Source: Youngiibacter multivorans
Lineage (GTDB): Bacteria > Bacillota > Clostridia > Clostridiales > Clostridiaceae
Length of the DNA: 57,679 nt
Reading direction: 5' to 3'
Assembly (NCBI RefSeq): GCF_017873395.1
Contig: NZ_JAGGKC010000026.1
Coordinates: 1-57,679 of the forward strand
Position 1 is the stretch's first letter. The number at the start of each line of letters is the position of its first letter. Position numbers and translations under genes: made by a program. The notes below the pieces were generated by a model. The model was not told where the DNA came from. It saw nothing but the letters and a program-made list of their open reading frames with translations, and did no database searches. Shown piece after piece: positions 1 to 8,788 of the stretch.

Positions 1-155
1 GTGCCTGAGCTTGTCTCAGCTCTCCTGTCCTGTTCCTATTCCCACTCTTGTTAGTATCTTAAGTCATGTATAAACACAAATTAAAATACACTACCACGAG
101 CAGAGCTCTTCAACATAATATGACCTGATTGAAATGGAAAGTCACTACGACCAGC

Positions 156-1121
156 TTATCTGATTTTTGAGTTTATTGTCTCAAAAAGTCCATCTGGTGC
201 CTTCCATTCTATAGCTTCAACAGCATCGGTGACATGATAAGGCTTGCTTGCGCCTATTATCGCGGATGACACCTGCGGATGGCTTACCACCCATGACATG
301 GCAAGCTTTGGAAGAGTCACATCATTGGCCTTTGCAATTTCTGCATATGCTTCTACAAGTTTGTAGTCACGTTCTGTAAAATAGTTCTTCAGCAGCTGTT
401 CACCATGTGCACCACGACTGTTCTCTGGAAGTTCGGAACCCATTCTGTATTTTCCAGTCAGCATTCCCCGGCCAAGCGGACTGTATACCATTATTCCTAC
501 TTCCTCAGACTTGCAGAACGGCATGATCTCATTTTCAATTTCTCTTCGAAGCAGGTTATACTGGGACTGCACTGCGATATACTTTTCAAGGTTCATCTTG
601 TCACATATTGAATTGCTCTTGGCTATCTGCCATGCAGCGTAGTTGGAGCAGCCGATATATCTGACCTTACCCTGTCTGACCAGGTCATTTAGCGTGCGAA
701 GCGTTTCCTCAAGAGGAGTATCTGTTCCGAACCGGTGGACCTGGTAATAGTCGATGTAGTCAGTCTGCAGCCTTTTCAGCTGATGCTCCACTTCCCGCAT
801 GAAATGGATTCGTGAATATCCATAGTCATTCTGACCTCTTCCCATTGGATTGCCGACCTTTGTGGCGAGGACTACCTTGTCTCTTCTTCCCTTCAGTGCA
901 CGTCCAATAATTTCCTCAGACTCTCCAGTTCCATATTTGAATTCCTCGTCCTGTCCCTTTCCGTAGAAATTCGCCGTATCAATGAAATTTATGCCTGCAT
1001 CAAGTGCAATATCGATTATTTCACTTGATGCTGCCTCATCAATCCATCTCCCGAATGCCATAGTTCCAAGGCAAAGCTCTGATACATTAAGGCCTGACTT
1101 TCCAAGTCTTTTATACTTCAC
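156..1121 (-). CDS. Aldo/keto reductase
   Basis: NAD(P)H-dependent aldo/keto reductase of 321 residues, the usual length for this soluble TIM-barrel family. The tetrad can be read as Asp48 and Tyr53 (FIDTANFYG), Lys88 (LATKVG) and His129 (YYQVHR). The opening YKRLGKSGLNVSELCLGTM is typical of the general-stress/auxin-induced subgroup. The start is GTG, with a GGGAGGG ribosome site 6 bases upstream. It is monocistronic, and its substrate cannot be told from sequence. Family certain, role unknown. Confidence 0.93.
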   Translation of the reverse strand: MKYKRLGKSGLNVSELCLGTMAFGRWIDEAASSEIIDIALDAGINFIDTANFYGKGQDEEFKYGTGESEEIIGRALKGRRDKVVLATKVGNPMGRGQNDYGYSRIHFMREVEHQLKRLQTDYIDYYQVHRFGTDTPLEETLRTLNDLVRQGKVRYIGCSNYAAWQIAKSNSICDKMNLEKYIAVQSQYNLLRREIENEIMPFCKSEEVGIMVYSPLGRGMLTGKYRMGSELPENSRGAHGEQLLKNYFTERDYKLVEAYAEIAKANDVTLPKLAMSWVVSHPQVSSAIIGASKPYHVTDAVEAIEWKAPDGLFETINSKIR

Positions 1122-1391
1122 CGGTATCCCTCCCTGTATTCTGGTTTCATTTCATCACATATTCTGTTTTTGACTCTCTAAGTTAATCTTGTCATTCATG
1201 GGAGACACAGTCAACAGATATCGTAATATGATGTGCAGCGTTAGGTTTAGACACCAGAGGTGATTTCAGAAATTCAATTATTTTGGATATCAGGCGATAT
1301 AATTATGTTTACTTGTGTGATATGATGACAATGGTGAAAAGTAACATATATCATTGCTGCAAGCATTGTGACTGATTATGTGAGGTGTCGA

Positions 1392-2288
1392 ATGAAGAAA
1401 CCATCCATTGTAATCCCACTAGCATTACTAATACTGCTTCAGGCTATTTCACTCTTCCGGATAGGCAGTCTGCAGTCTCAGATAACCGATTTGAACAATC
1501 AGATATCTGGTGTACAGACAAGCCAGTCAAGTCTGGCCAATTCAATTTATACAAATGTTGAAAACCTGATGAAGAAACAGGCAAGCATAATTGATACTTA
1601 CGATTTTACATTTGGCGATGTCGATAAGACCAATTATGCGGTACCTGTAACGTTTATTGTCACACCTAAAGTATCCAGTGCTGATACTATGGCTAAACTT
1701 GTGCTCCCGAATGAAACTGTCACCATGGAACGTACTGGAACAACTTATAAAGCGACAAGCACTGTAAGCATTTTTGAAGCCCTCTCCGCTACAGTGATAC
1801 TTTCCGACAATGGTGTGGACAAGACCGAAAAGCTGGGCGAGTTTGGATTGCTGATGGAAAAGTTCATACCGTCATACTTTGTTACCTTCGATGGCTACAG
1901 CGGTTATAATAAGAAAAATGGAGAAGCGGCGGGAACGTACGAAAGAAAAGGTAACATTACACTTGATTTACATAATTCAGGAGATGCTTTATTTAAGAAA
2001 GCTTCTTTGATAACAGAAATTGACGGAGTGGCTGTATCTGAGCATCCCCTGGCTGATCGGCAGGTTTTTAAAGTAGACGAGAAATTTGACCTATCAGCTG
2101 GACAGACTATAGTGATGTATGTCAGGGCAATCGATTCCCTTGGCTTGGTCCATAAGAGAATCACAAATGAATTCTCAATAGATTCAGAGGGGAATCCCTA
2201 CGACGAGGAAAACTGGAACTGGAATAACAAGGAAACCATACTCGATGAAAATGGCAAAATACTTCACACTTCAACAGATGGTCATTAA
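1392..2288 (+). CDS. Membrane-anchored protein with short coiled coil, unknown function
   Basis: Not recognised. I start it at ATG 1392, with GAGGTG 4 bases upstream, giving 298 residues. A GTG at 1368 would add 8 residues but lacks a ribosome site. Residues 4-20 form one hydrophobic segment (IVIPLALLILLQAISLF), read as a signal anchor. A heptad-like stretch (SLQSQITDLNNQISG) follows to about residue 50. The remainder looks beta-rich and extracellular, with alternating hydrophobic residues and many Thr and Val. There is no lipobox or cysteine pattern. It stands alone between the reductase and the zinc-ribbon gene. Possibly a cell-surface protein with immunoglobulin-like folds; that is inference. 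Confidence 0.75.
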   Translation: MKKPSIVIPLALLILLQAISLFRIGSLQSQITDLNNQISGVQTSQSSLANSIYTNVENLMKKQASIIDTYDFTFGDVDKTNYAVPVTFIVTPKVSSADTMAKLVLPNETVTMERTGTTYKATSTVSIFEALSATVILSDNGVDKTEKLGEFGLLMEKFIPSYFVTFDGYSGYNKKNGEAAGTYERKGNITLDLHNSGDALFKKASLITEIDGVAVSEHPLADRQVFKVDEKFDLSAGQTIVMYVRAIDSLGLVHKRITNEFSIDSEGNPYDEENWNWNNKETILDENGKILHTSTDGH

Positions 2289-2531
2289 GAATACCAGCGA
2301 ATATATTTGAATCCTGGAGGCAAAGATGACTGGAATTTAATTTTTCAAATTAGGCTTCAAAAAATAATATAAATAATTCTGGATTTGCTCTATCTTTAAT
2401 CTGGGTTATCTGTTATTATAAGAATTGTCCGTAAGGAACAAAATAAATAAGTGCAGTTTATCATATGTATTTGTCTGAAATCTTTGGCTTCAGTAAACAC
2501 AAAAGAAACTGTAGCTAAGGAGGATGTCATT

Positions 2532-2693
2532 ATGATGGCAGATAAGAACATAATTTGCAGAGATTGCAACAACGAATTCACTTTCACAGTAGGTGAGCAG
2601 GAATTCTACAAAGAGAAAGGCTTCGAAAATGAGCCGGTAAGATGCCCTGATTGCAGAAGAGCTAAGAAAGCTCAGAGCGGCAACAGAAGATAG
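2532..2693 (+). CDS. Small zinc-ribbon protein
   Basis: A 53-residue protein with two CxxC knuckles, CRDC near residue 11 and CPDC near residue 40, and a basic tail. This is the pattern of the short zinc-ribbon family common in clostridia (zf-trcl type). The start is the first of two adjacent ATGs, because AAGGAGG lies 8 bases upstream. Upstream in-frame codons have no ribosome site. It has its own terminator directly downstream. It probably binds one zinc ion and may contact nucleic acid; no specific function is known to me. Confidence 0.85.
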   Translation: MMADKNIICRDCNNEFTFTVGEQEFYKEKGFENEPVRCPDCRRAKKAQSGNRR

Positions 2694-2701
2694 TATCAAT
2701 T

Positions 2702-2732
2702 GAGCAGAAGGAAACTTCTGCTCTTTTATTTT
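2702..2732 (+). terminator. Rho-independent terminator of the zinc-ribbon gene
   Basis: A perfect 9-bp stem (GAGCAGAAG at 2702-2710, CTTCTGCTC at 2715-2723) encloses a GAAA tetraloop and is followed at once by TTTTATTTTT. Textbook intrinsic terminator. Confidence 0.95.
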
Positions 2733-2896
2733 TCGCAGAATTTCGGGTTAAGGCTATTCATCGCCATTGGAATATCCAGTGAAGCAAATCGTCAACTTCA
2801 ATCTGATTATTACTGATAAAAACCTGTAAGGGTTTGATCAAGTCTTAATTAATTGAGTGAACCTATTATTCTAGTATTTTAAGATTCAAGATTGAA

Positions 2897-2936
2897 GATG
2901 ACAAAACCAGGTGTAACTGCACCTGGTTTTGTCATC
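2897..2936. terminator. 17-bp perfect hairpin, terminator of the DeoR gene
   Basis: The arms at 2897-2913 and 2920-2936 pair perfectly over 17 bp around a 6-base loop. Both arms contain AAAA/TTTT, so a transcript from either strand carries a U run inside the structure. It lies 16 bases past the stop of the minus-strand regulator gene and most likely ends that transcript. Confidence 0.8.
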
Positions 2937-2952
2937 TAATGAGTTCAGAAGA

Positions 2953-3729
2953 CTATTCTTCTACTTGTATTACCTTGATTCCTTTTGCTTCGAGCCGTTT
3001 CACTGCGTCAGGATTGGCGGAGCTGTCGGTTATCAGATGCGTAATAAGAGGAAGCTCCGCTGTGAGGAAATTATGTTCGATTCCTACCTTAGGTCCTTGA
3101 GCTACAATTATCCTCTGCCCTTTGCACCTCTCGAGCATCACTCTGTTTACTGCCACTTCCTGAATGACTGAAGTGGTGATACCTCTTTCGTTGATGCCGG
3201 AAACTCCGATTATGCATTTTGTAGCTGAAATCTTGTTGAATATCGAGATTGCATAATCACCTACCATGGACTGTTTGCGTTCGTATACCTCGCCGCCGGT
3301 AAGTATCAGGTCGATATTGGGATTCTTTGGGATGCTCAGTGCCTTTCCGTTGTTTGTAATGACAGTAGCCCTGTTTTCGATGTTTGACATGGCAAGCAGT
3401 GCGGTGCTTGAGGAGTTTATGAATACAGTATCACCAGCTTCTATCAGGCTTGCAGCTGCTTTGGCGATTGCGATCTTTTTATGGTCCAGTTCTTCATTTG
3501 TTGGAAGATAAGTCGGATCTTCTCCGAGAGCATCCTGAATAAGTGTAGCTCCGCCGTAGAATCTTTCTACAAGTCCTCTTTCTTCAAAGCTCTGAAGATC
3601 CCTCCTTATTGTAAGAGGAGATACGCTGAAAATCTTCGAGGCATCATCAACTTGAATAGACCCGTTCTCCTTCAGATATTGGATTAGCTTTTCCTGTCTC
3701 TTGGTTACAATCCCGATACTTGATTTCAT
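2953..3729 (-). CDS. DeoR-family transcriptional repressor, likely regulator of the ascorbate operon
   Basis: A 258-residue DeoR/GlpR-type protein, full family length. The N-terminal winged helix-turn-helix covers about residues 8-60, with the signature ending in SVSPLTIRRDLQSFEERGLVERFYGGA. The C-terminal DeoR sensor domain, an ISOCOT fold that binds a phosphorylated sugar, contains VFINSSSTALLA and LTGGEV. The start is ATG with GGTGGG upstream. It is transcribed away from the ula operon across a 534-bp gap holding palindromes, and the DeoR-family UlaR controls ula genes in enterobacteria. Regulation of the neighbouring operon is therefore a good inference, but binding is not shown. Confidence 0.9.
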   Translation of the reverse strand: MKSSIGIVTKRQEKLIQYLKENGSIQVDDASKIFSVSPLTIRRDLQSFEERGLVERFYGGATLIQDALGEDPTYLPTNEELDHKKIAIAKAAASLIEAGDTVFINSSSTALLAMSNIENRATVITNNGKALSIPKNPNIDLILTGGEVYERKQSMVGDYAISIFNKISATKCIIGVSGINERGITTSVIQEVAVNRVMLERCKGQRIIVAQGPKVGIEHNFLTAELPLITHLITDSSANPDAVKRLEAKGIKVIQVEE

Positions 3730-4180
3730 AAAAATCCCACCATTCTTTTCACGAGTTCGCTAATACCAGTGTAAATCATCACGGGTCATATTTCAATCAA
3801 AACATTCAAAAAGTTCATAAAATCCCTGTCTTTCATTTGCTTCTCAGGTTGAAAGGGCATTTGTATGTTTTGAACCTTTCATATTGATGAGATGATAATG
3901 ATTGAATCGATTCAAATTGTATGTACCAGCAGATCCACTTCACATGCTGTCGCTGATACACTTCTGATCTTTTTACTATCTAGATTCGATAACTCGGTGT
4001 CCCAATATGACTTTAAGAGAACACTCATTGTGAGTGCTATAATATATGCTGTTTTTTATATTTTTATCAAAGAATTCAAAACGTTCATTTAGTATGATTC
4101 ATGAACAATGTCAGGGTAAAAACTGGGAAAACCATTGATAGACAAGAGGTTTAACGATTTCAAAGCACAACGGCAGACTC

Positions 4181-4209
4181 TTGCCAAATGATCATTAATC
4201 GAATAATAT
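4181..4209 (+). promoter_or_regulatory. Sigma-A promoter of the ula operon
   Basis: TTGCCA at 4181-4186 and TAATAT at 4204-4209 are separated by 17 bases. The start point would fall near 4216, inside the downstream palindrome. Confidence 0.8.
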
Positions 4210-4213
4210 TAGG

Positions 4214-4231
4214 TTAAACAAATTTGTTTAA
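4214..4231. promoter_or_regulatory. 18-bp perfect palindrome, probable operator of the ula operon
   Basis: TTAAACAAATTTGTTTAA is a perfect 18-bp palindrome sitting 4 bases past the -10 box and over the expected transcription start. A bound repressor here would block initiation. The divergent DeoR-family protein is the obvious candidate. Confidence 0.75.
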
Positions 4232-4263
4232 GAATGTTATGAATGATTTAACAGGAGGAGAAA

Positions 4264-5328
4264 ATGGCAAGCATCGATAAGATAACTAGAGAGTCCTGGA
4301 TCCTAAGTACTTTTCCCGAGTGGGGAACATGGCTGAATGAAGAGATAGAACAGACTGTTGTAAAGAAGGGTACATTCTCAATGTGGTGGCTGGGATGCAC
4401 AGGCATCTGGATCAAGTCCGAAGGCAATGCCAACCTTTGCATAGACTTCTGGGTAGGTTCAGGAAAGAATACGATGAAGAACCCGTATATCAAGCCTGAG
4501 CATCAGATGGCCAGAATGGCAGGTGGAAAGAACCTTCAGCCGAATTTGAGAAATGCTGTTTTCGTAATGGATCCTTTTGAAATAAGGGAAGTCGACGCAA
4601 TACTTTCAACTCATGACCACAATGACCACATCGATGTCAATGTTGCTGCAGCAGTCATGAAGAACTGCAAGGAAGATGTTCCGTTCATCGGCCCGAAGAC
4701 ATGTGTTGAAAAGTGGATAGAATGGGGAGTGCCTGAAGAGAGATGCAGGGTTGTAAAGCCCGGAGATGTTGTTAGAATTAAAGATACCGAGATAGTGGTA
4801 CTTGATTCATTCGACAGGACAGCACTGATAACAGTACCGAAGGGTGTTACCCTTGAAGGGAACATGCCTGGTGAAATGGACGTCAGAGCGGTCAACTACC
4901 TGATAAAGACACCAGGTGGAAGCCTCTATCATAGTGGTGATTCACACTACTCGAATTATTACGCTAAGCACGGCAACGACCATGAGATAGATGTATGTCT
5001 TGGCTCCTACGGTGAGAATCCAAGAGGAATAACAGACAAGATGACTGAGACAGACATTCTCAGAATGGCAGAAGCTCTTAAAGCTAAAGTAGTCATTCCT
5101 TTCCATCACGACATATGGACTAATTTCCAGGCTGACCCCCAGACGATAGTTGCGCTCTGGGAAATGAAGAGATACAGGCTTCAGTACGGATTTACTCCAT
5201 ATATATGGCAGGTAGGCGGAAAGTTCACATTCCCGGATGACAAGGACAAGAGGGAATACCATTATCCGAGAGGCTTTGATGATGCTTTCACAGGTGACAT
5301 CGACCTTCCGTTCAGATCATTCCTGTAA
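4264..5328 (+). CDS. ulaG: L-ascorbate-6-phosphate lactonase UlaG
   Basis: Metallo-beta-lactamase-fold hydrolase that opens L-ascorbate 6-phosphate to 3-keto-L-gulonate 6-phosphate in the cytoplasm. At 354 residues it has the length of E. coli UlaG. The N-terminus closely follows that family (ITRESWILSTFPEWGTWLNE). The metal motif HDHNDH is at residues 117-122, HSGDSH at 223-228, and PFHHD at about 279-283. The start is ATG with AGGAGG 5 bases upstream. It is the first gene of the operon, directly behind the operator. Function very likely. Confidence 0.96.
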   Translation: MASIDKITRESWILSTFPEWGTWLNEEIEQTVVKKGTFSMWWLGCTGIWIKSEGNANLCIDFWVGSGKNTMKNPYIKPEHQMARMAGGKNLQPNLRNAVFVMDPFEIREVDAILSTHDHNDHIDVNVAAAVMKNCKEDVPFIGPKTCVEKWIEWGVPEERCRVVKPGDVVRIKDTEIVVLDSFDRTALITVPKGVTLEGNMPGEMDVRAVNYLIKTPGGSLYHSGDSHYSNYYAKHGNDHEIDVCLGSYGENPRGITDKMTETDILRMAEALKAKVVIPFHHDIWTNFQADPQTIVALWEMKRYRLQYGFTPYIWQVGGKFTFPDDKDKREYHYPRGFDDAFTGDIDLPFRSFL

Positions 5329-5393
5329 CAAAATTCCTTCCTGGAAACAGGAAGGAAAAAAATAAAAGCGAAGTAAACGATTGAAAACTGGAG

Positions 5394-5843
5394 ATGACGA
5401 GTTTGATAAAGGAAATCATAGAAAAGAAGAGATTTTCATTCCATGAAGGTTTCGACAGCTGGGAGGAGGCAATACGGGCAGCGTGCGTACCTCTTGTGTC
5501 GGATGGTTCGATCGAGGATTTCTATCCTGACGAGATAATAGCAAATGTCCACAAGTTTGGACCGTATATTGTGATAGCTCCCGATGTCTGCATCCCGCAT
5601 GCGCAGGAAGGAAACGGAGTCAACGAAACAGCGATATGCTTCATGAAAACTGAGAGACCTGTTGACTTCGGACCGGAAGCAGAATATGATGCAACGATTT
5701 TCTTTGTACTTGCATCAACTGACAATGATGAACACATGAAGAATCTTGTAGCTCTGGTAGAGCTGCTGGAAGATGAAGAAAAGTTCGAAATACTCAAGGG
5801 TTCAAAAAAAATCGAGGATCTGTATCCTCTAATTAAAGAATAA
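5394..5843 (+). CDS. ulaC: PTS ascorbate-specific EIIA component
   Basis: Cytoplasmic phosphocarrier of the ascorbate PTS, of the mannitol/fructose-type EIIA fold and 149 residues long. It accepts phosphate from HPr on the histidine of DVCIPHAQEG (residue 69) and passes it to EIIB. The only Shine-Dalgarno (GGAG at 5390) touches the ATG at 5394, whereas the in-frame TTG at 5403 lies 9 bases after it. The true start may therefore be TTG 5403, giving 146 residues. It sits between the lactonase and EIIC genes, 12 bases before the latter. Confidence 0.93.
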   Translation: MTSLIKEIIEKKRFSFHEGFDSWEEAIRAACVPLVSDGSIEDFYPDEIIANVHKFGPYIVIAPDVCIPHAQEGNGVNETAICFMKTERPVDFGPEAEYDATIFFVLASTDNDEHMKNLVALVELLEDEEKFEILKGSKKIEDLYPLIKE

Positions 5844-5855
5844 GGATGTGTAATA

Positions 5856-7337
5856 ATGGATCAGGTATTCAATTTTATGATTGGGATATGGAAATTCTTT
5901 CAAATCAACATTCTCACTAACCCTGCATTCTTTGTCGGTTTCATAGTATTCATAGGTTATTTGCTTCTACAGAAGCCCATATATGATGCATTTGCTGGAT
6001 TCATAAAGGCCACTGTCGGTTACCTTATATTGAATGTCGCAGCAGGTGGACTTGTTTCGAACTTCAGACCGATACTTGCAGGACTCAAGGACAGGTTCAA
6101 CCTGACAGCTGCGGTCATCGACCCCTATTTCGGACAGGCTGCAGCCCAGAAGGCCATAGAGAATATAGGCAGGTCTTTCGGCATGATGATGTTGGTCCTC
6201 CTGGTGGCGTTCATCTTCAACATCATCCTTGTAATATTCAGGAAGATCACGAAGGTAAGGACTGTATTCATAACAGGACATATCATGGTACAGCAGAGTT
6301 CAACGGCACTTTGGCTCATACTGTTCGCATTCCCGGCACTTCAGGATACGAGCATAGTGCTTATGCTAGGATTGCTGCTCGGCGCTTACTGGTCAGTCTC
6401 ATCAAACCTGACTGTGGAATGCACACAGGAGCTTACTGACGGCGGCGGATTTGCAATAGGACATCAGCAGATGTTTGGAATATGGGCAGTTGACAAGCTT
6501 GCCAAGAAGATGGGCAAGAAGGGAAGGTCCATTGAAGAACTTAAGCTTCCCGGATTCCTCTCCATATTCAATGACAATGTTGTAGCAACCGGAACACTGA
6601 TGATCCTTTTCTTCGGAGCTATCATGCTGATACTCGGAAAAGACCTTATGATCAAAATAGACCCAGCAGGACTTACAGCTGAAAAGAGCTTCCTGTTCTA
6701 CATAATGGGTAAGGCACTGATGTTCTCGGTATACCTCAGCATACTCCAGCTTGGTGTAAGGATGTTCGTTTCAGAACTTTCAATATCCTTCCAGGGAATA
6801 TCCAACAAGCTTCTGCCTGGATCAATGCCTGCAGTAGACTGTGCAGCAGTATACGGCTTCGGACACCCTAATGCTGTAACCTTTGGATTCCTCTTCGGAG
6901 CACTTGGACAGCTGCTGGCGATTCTTGGACTGATAGTCTTCAAGAGTCCGGTTCTCATAATTACAGGATTCGTACCTGTATTCTTCGACAACGCCACCTT
7001 CGCGGTATATGCGAACAAGAGGGCAGGACTTAGAGGCGCCATGCTGTTCCCATTCCTCTCAGGAATCATACAGGTACTTGGTGGAGCATTCGCAGCATTC
7101 TTCTTCGGTCTGTCGCAGTATGGCGGATGGCACGGAAATTTCGACTGGGCAACTGTATGGCCGGTAATAGGAGTCATGATGAAATATTCAGGATACTTAG
7201 GTTTCGGAGTAGCATTTGTTCTCCTTATGGCAATTCCACAATTACAGTATCTGAAAAACAAAAAGAATTACTTTACAATAGCTGAGGATTACGACAAGTA
7301 CAAGGAAGATTTGGAGCTTGAAAAGAAAGCGGTCTAA
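5856..7337 (+). CDS. ulaA: PTS ascorbate-specific EIIC permease UlaA
   Basis: Integral membrane transporter that takes up L-ascorbate and lets it be phosphorylated as it enters. The 493 residues hold about ten or eleven hydrophobic segments, starting with ILTNPAFFVGFIVFIGYLLL. The family's AAGGLVSNFRPIL region and the GHQQMFGIWAVDKLAKKMG stretch are present. It is slightly longer than enterobacterial UlaA (about 465), with the extra length in a charged cytoplasmic C-terminal tail. EIIB follows 17 bases downstream, so the IIA-IIC-IIB set is complete. Confidence 0.95.
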   Translation: MDQVFNFMIGIWKFFQINILTNPAFFVGFIVFIGYLLLQKPIYDAFAGFIKATVGYLILNVAAGGLVSNFRPILAGLKDRFNLTAAVIDPYFGQAAAQKAIENIGRSFGMMMLVLLVAFIFNIILVIFRKITKVRTVFITGHIMVQQSSTALWLILFAFPALQDTSIVLMLGLLLGAYWSVSSNLTVECTQELTDGGGFAIGHQQMFGIWAVDKLAKKMGKKGRSIEELKLPGFLSIFNDNVVATGTLMILFFGAIMLILGKDLMIKIDPAGLTAEKSFLFYIMGKALMFSVYLSILQLGVRMFVSELSISFQGISNKLLPGSMPAVDCAAVYGFGHPNAVTFGFLFGALGQLLAILGLIVFKSPVLIITGFVPVFFDNATFAVYANKRAGLRGAMLFPFLSGIIQVLGGAFAAFFFGLSQYGGWHGNFDWATVWPVIGVMMKYSGYLGFGVAFVLLMAIPQLQYLKNKKNYFTIAEDYDKYKEDLELEKKAV

Positions 7338-7354
7338 ATGACAGGGAGGTCAAC

Positions 7355-7648
7355 ATGTTAAAGGTATTAGCAGCCTGCGGAAGCGGGATGGGTTCAAGTC
7401 AGATAATAAAGATGAAGATAGAGAAGGTCTTCAAGAAGCACAACATTCCTGTGACTATACACCACTGCAGCGTTAGCGAGGCCAAGTCACTCATAAGGGA
7501 CTATGACGTAGTGATCAGTTCTCTGGCTCTTATCGATAATTTCAAGGATGCGGAAAAGTATAACACGATAGTTATCGGACTCAGAAATCTTCTGTCAGAG
7601 CAGGAAATCGAAGAGAAGATCTTAGAAAAGATAGTCAATAAAAAATAG
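7355..7648 (+). CDS. ulaB: PTS ascorbate-specific EIIB component
   Basis: A 97-residue cytoplasmic phosphocarrier of the lactose/cellobiose-like EIIB fold. The phosphorylated cysteine is Cys8 in the P-loop ACGSGMGSSQ. It receives phosphate from EIIA and passes it to ascorbate bound on EIIC. The ATG is preceded by GGGAGG at 7344-7349. It is the last PTS gene before a 13-bp hairpin that separates transport genes from the catabolic half of the operon. Confidence 0.95.
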   Translation: MLKVLAACGSGMGSSQIIKMKIEKVFKKHNIPVTIHHCSVSEAKSLIRDYDVVISSLALIDNFKDAEKYNTIVIGLRNLLSEQEIEEKILEKIVNKK

Positions 7649-7660
7649 TCCAGCATAGGA

Positions 7661-7693
7661 TGAGGGGATACTGAGAAATACAGTATCCCCTCA
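7661..7693 (+). other. Intra-operon 13-bp hairpin without U run
   Basis: The arms TGAGGGGATACTG (7661-7673) and CAGTATCCCCTCA (7681-7693) pair perfectly around a 7-base loop. GTGAAAG follows, not a T run, so it is not a normal intrinsic terminator. It lies between the PTS genes and the downstream enzymes. I read it as an mRNA processing or 3'-end-stabilising element that could set different levels for the two halves. Confidence 0.6.
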
Positions 7694-7736
7694 GTGAAAG
7701 CGGAACACGTTCAAGTGATGATAGGAGATGGTATAG

Positions 7737-8774
7737 ATGAGATTCGAGAAGAAACATCTGACAGACATGTTCAGATGCTATTCGACACAATATGTTACGG
7801 TCGACGGTGAAGAGAGAGTTCTTTTGGCAACCGAAGGTGAAGGCCAGGCGCTGAGCTTTTCGGGCAAGGACTATGAAAAGATGGAAACCGTATGGGATGC
7901 ACCAGGCGGAACCATGTCAATGGTCCCGATTCCGGGGAGAAATGGTGCATTCCTGGCAGTCCAGAATTTCTTTCCAACATTCCAGGCGGAAAAATCCATT
8001 GTAGTCACAGCAGTCCCAAAGGAAGACAGGTCATGGGAAGTAACAAAATTCCTGGATCTTCCTTATCTGCACAGATTTGACATATTGACCGGGGGAGACA
8101 AGCTGTACTTCATCGGCTGCACGCTTTGCACATCAAAGTCCAGCAAGGAAGACTGGAGCGATCCGGGAAAGATATATGTCGGTGAGCTTAAGGTCGATAC
8201 GGATACTCCAATCGAGCTTAAGGTAATCGCAGAGGGTCTTGTCAGAAACCATGGGTATTCCAGAGTAAACTGGAATGGCACAGAGTGCGGATTCGTTACC
8301 TCAGACCAGGGCGTTCTTGTAGTCACACCACCACAGAAGGACGGAGACGACTGGAGTGTTGAAAAACTTCTTGATGTGCCTGTAAGTGACATTGCAGTCA
8401 TCGACATCGATGGTGATGGAGAGGACGAGCTGGTTACGATTGAAGCATTCCATGGAGGGAACTTCCTCATAAGGAAAAAGATTGACGGCGAGTACAAGAT
8501 AGTCTTCAAATACCACAAGCCAATGGATTTTGGACATGTGGTGTGGGGCGGCAAGCTCAGGGGAGTACCGACAATTATCGGAGGCTACAGGAGAGAGGCA
8601 AAGGAGCTGTTCTGGATACAGGCGGATCAAAATGAACCTCTTACCTTCAGGACAGGAACAATCGATGAAGGCACCGGTCCAAGCAATGTTGCAGTAATCA
8701 ACCATGAGGACAGGGATATAATAATAGCTGCTAACCGGGAGATCGGTGAAGCTGCACTGTACTTTGTATACTAG
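7737..8774 (+). CDS. Unknown FG-GAP/beta-propeller-like protein in the ula operon
   Basis: I do not recognise a named family for this 345-residue protein. It has no signal peptide or membrane segment, so it should be cytoplasmic. The sequence is beta-rich and repetitive. One repeat holds a calcium-type loop DIDGDGEDE at 223-231 followed by LVTIEAFHGG, and the C-terminal GPSNVAVINHEDRDIIIAA fits an FG-GAP/VCBS blade. Conserved-looking histidines occur in HRFD, NHGYSR and FGHVVWGG. The ATG has AGGAG upstream. It occupies the place where the decarboxylase ulaD would be expected, but it does not resemble that TIM-barrel enzyme. A sugar-acid lyase, lactonase or isomerase role is guesswork. Confidence 0.7.
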   Translation: MRFEKKHLTDMFRCYSTQYVTVDGEERVLLATEGEGQALSFSGKDYEKMETVWDAPGGTMSMVPIPGRNGAFLAVQNFFPTFQAEKSIVVTAVPKEDRSWEVTKFLDLPYLHRFDILTGGDKLYFIGCTLCTSKSSKEDWSDPGKIYVGELKVDTDTPIELKVIAEGLVRNHGYSRVNWNGTECGFVTSDQGVLVVTPPQKDGDDWSVEKLLDVPVSDIAVIDIDGDGEDELVTIEAFHGGNFLIRKKIDGEYKIVFKYHKPMDFGHVVWGGKLRGVPTIIGGYRREAKELFWIQADQNEPLTFRTGTIDEGTGPSNVAVINHEDRDIIIAANREIGEAALYFVY

Positions 8775-8788
8775 TAGGAGGTATGGAC

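Larger units (their letters stand above)
3730..4263. promoter_or_regulatory. 534-bp divergent regulatory region between DeoR regulator and ula operon
   Basis: No convincing gene lies here; a 66-codon open frame at 3892 has no ribosome site and no family look. It holds a 14-bp perfect palindrome TTGAATCGATTCAA at 3902-3915, an inverted pair TGAAAGG/CCTTTCA at 3850-3856 and 3875-3881, and the ula promoter with its 18-bp palindrome near 4200. The length and the several dyads suggest looping or more than one regulator. Confidence 0.7.

Noticed and set aside
3892..4092. 66-codon open frame in the ula upstream region
   Set aside because: No ribosome site and no recognisable protein; it runs through a palindrome and AT-rich promoter DNA.
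6698..7261. Long open frame opposite ulaA (187 codons)
   Set aside because: Antisense shadow; the plus-strand EIIC protein is unambiguous.
7661..7693. Terminator splitting the ula operon into two
   Set aside because: The stem is strong, but GTGAAAG follows instead of a T run, and no promoter is visible before 7737.
8783..8788. Upstream ATG for the 4-epimerase
   Set aside because: It lies 1 base after AGGAGG; ATG 8789, with 7-base spacing, matches the AraD start.
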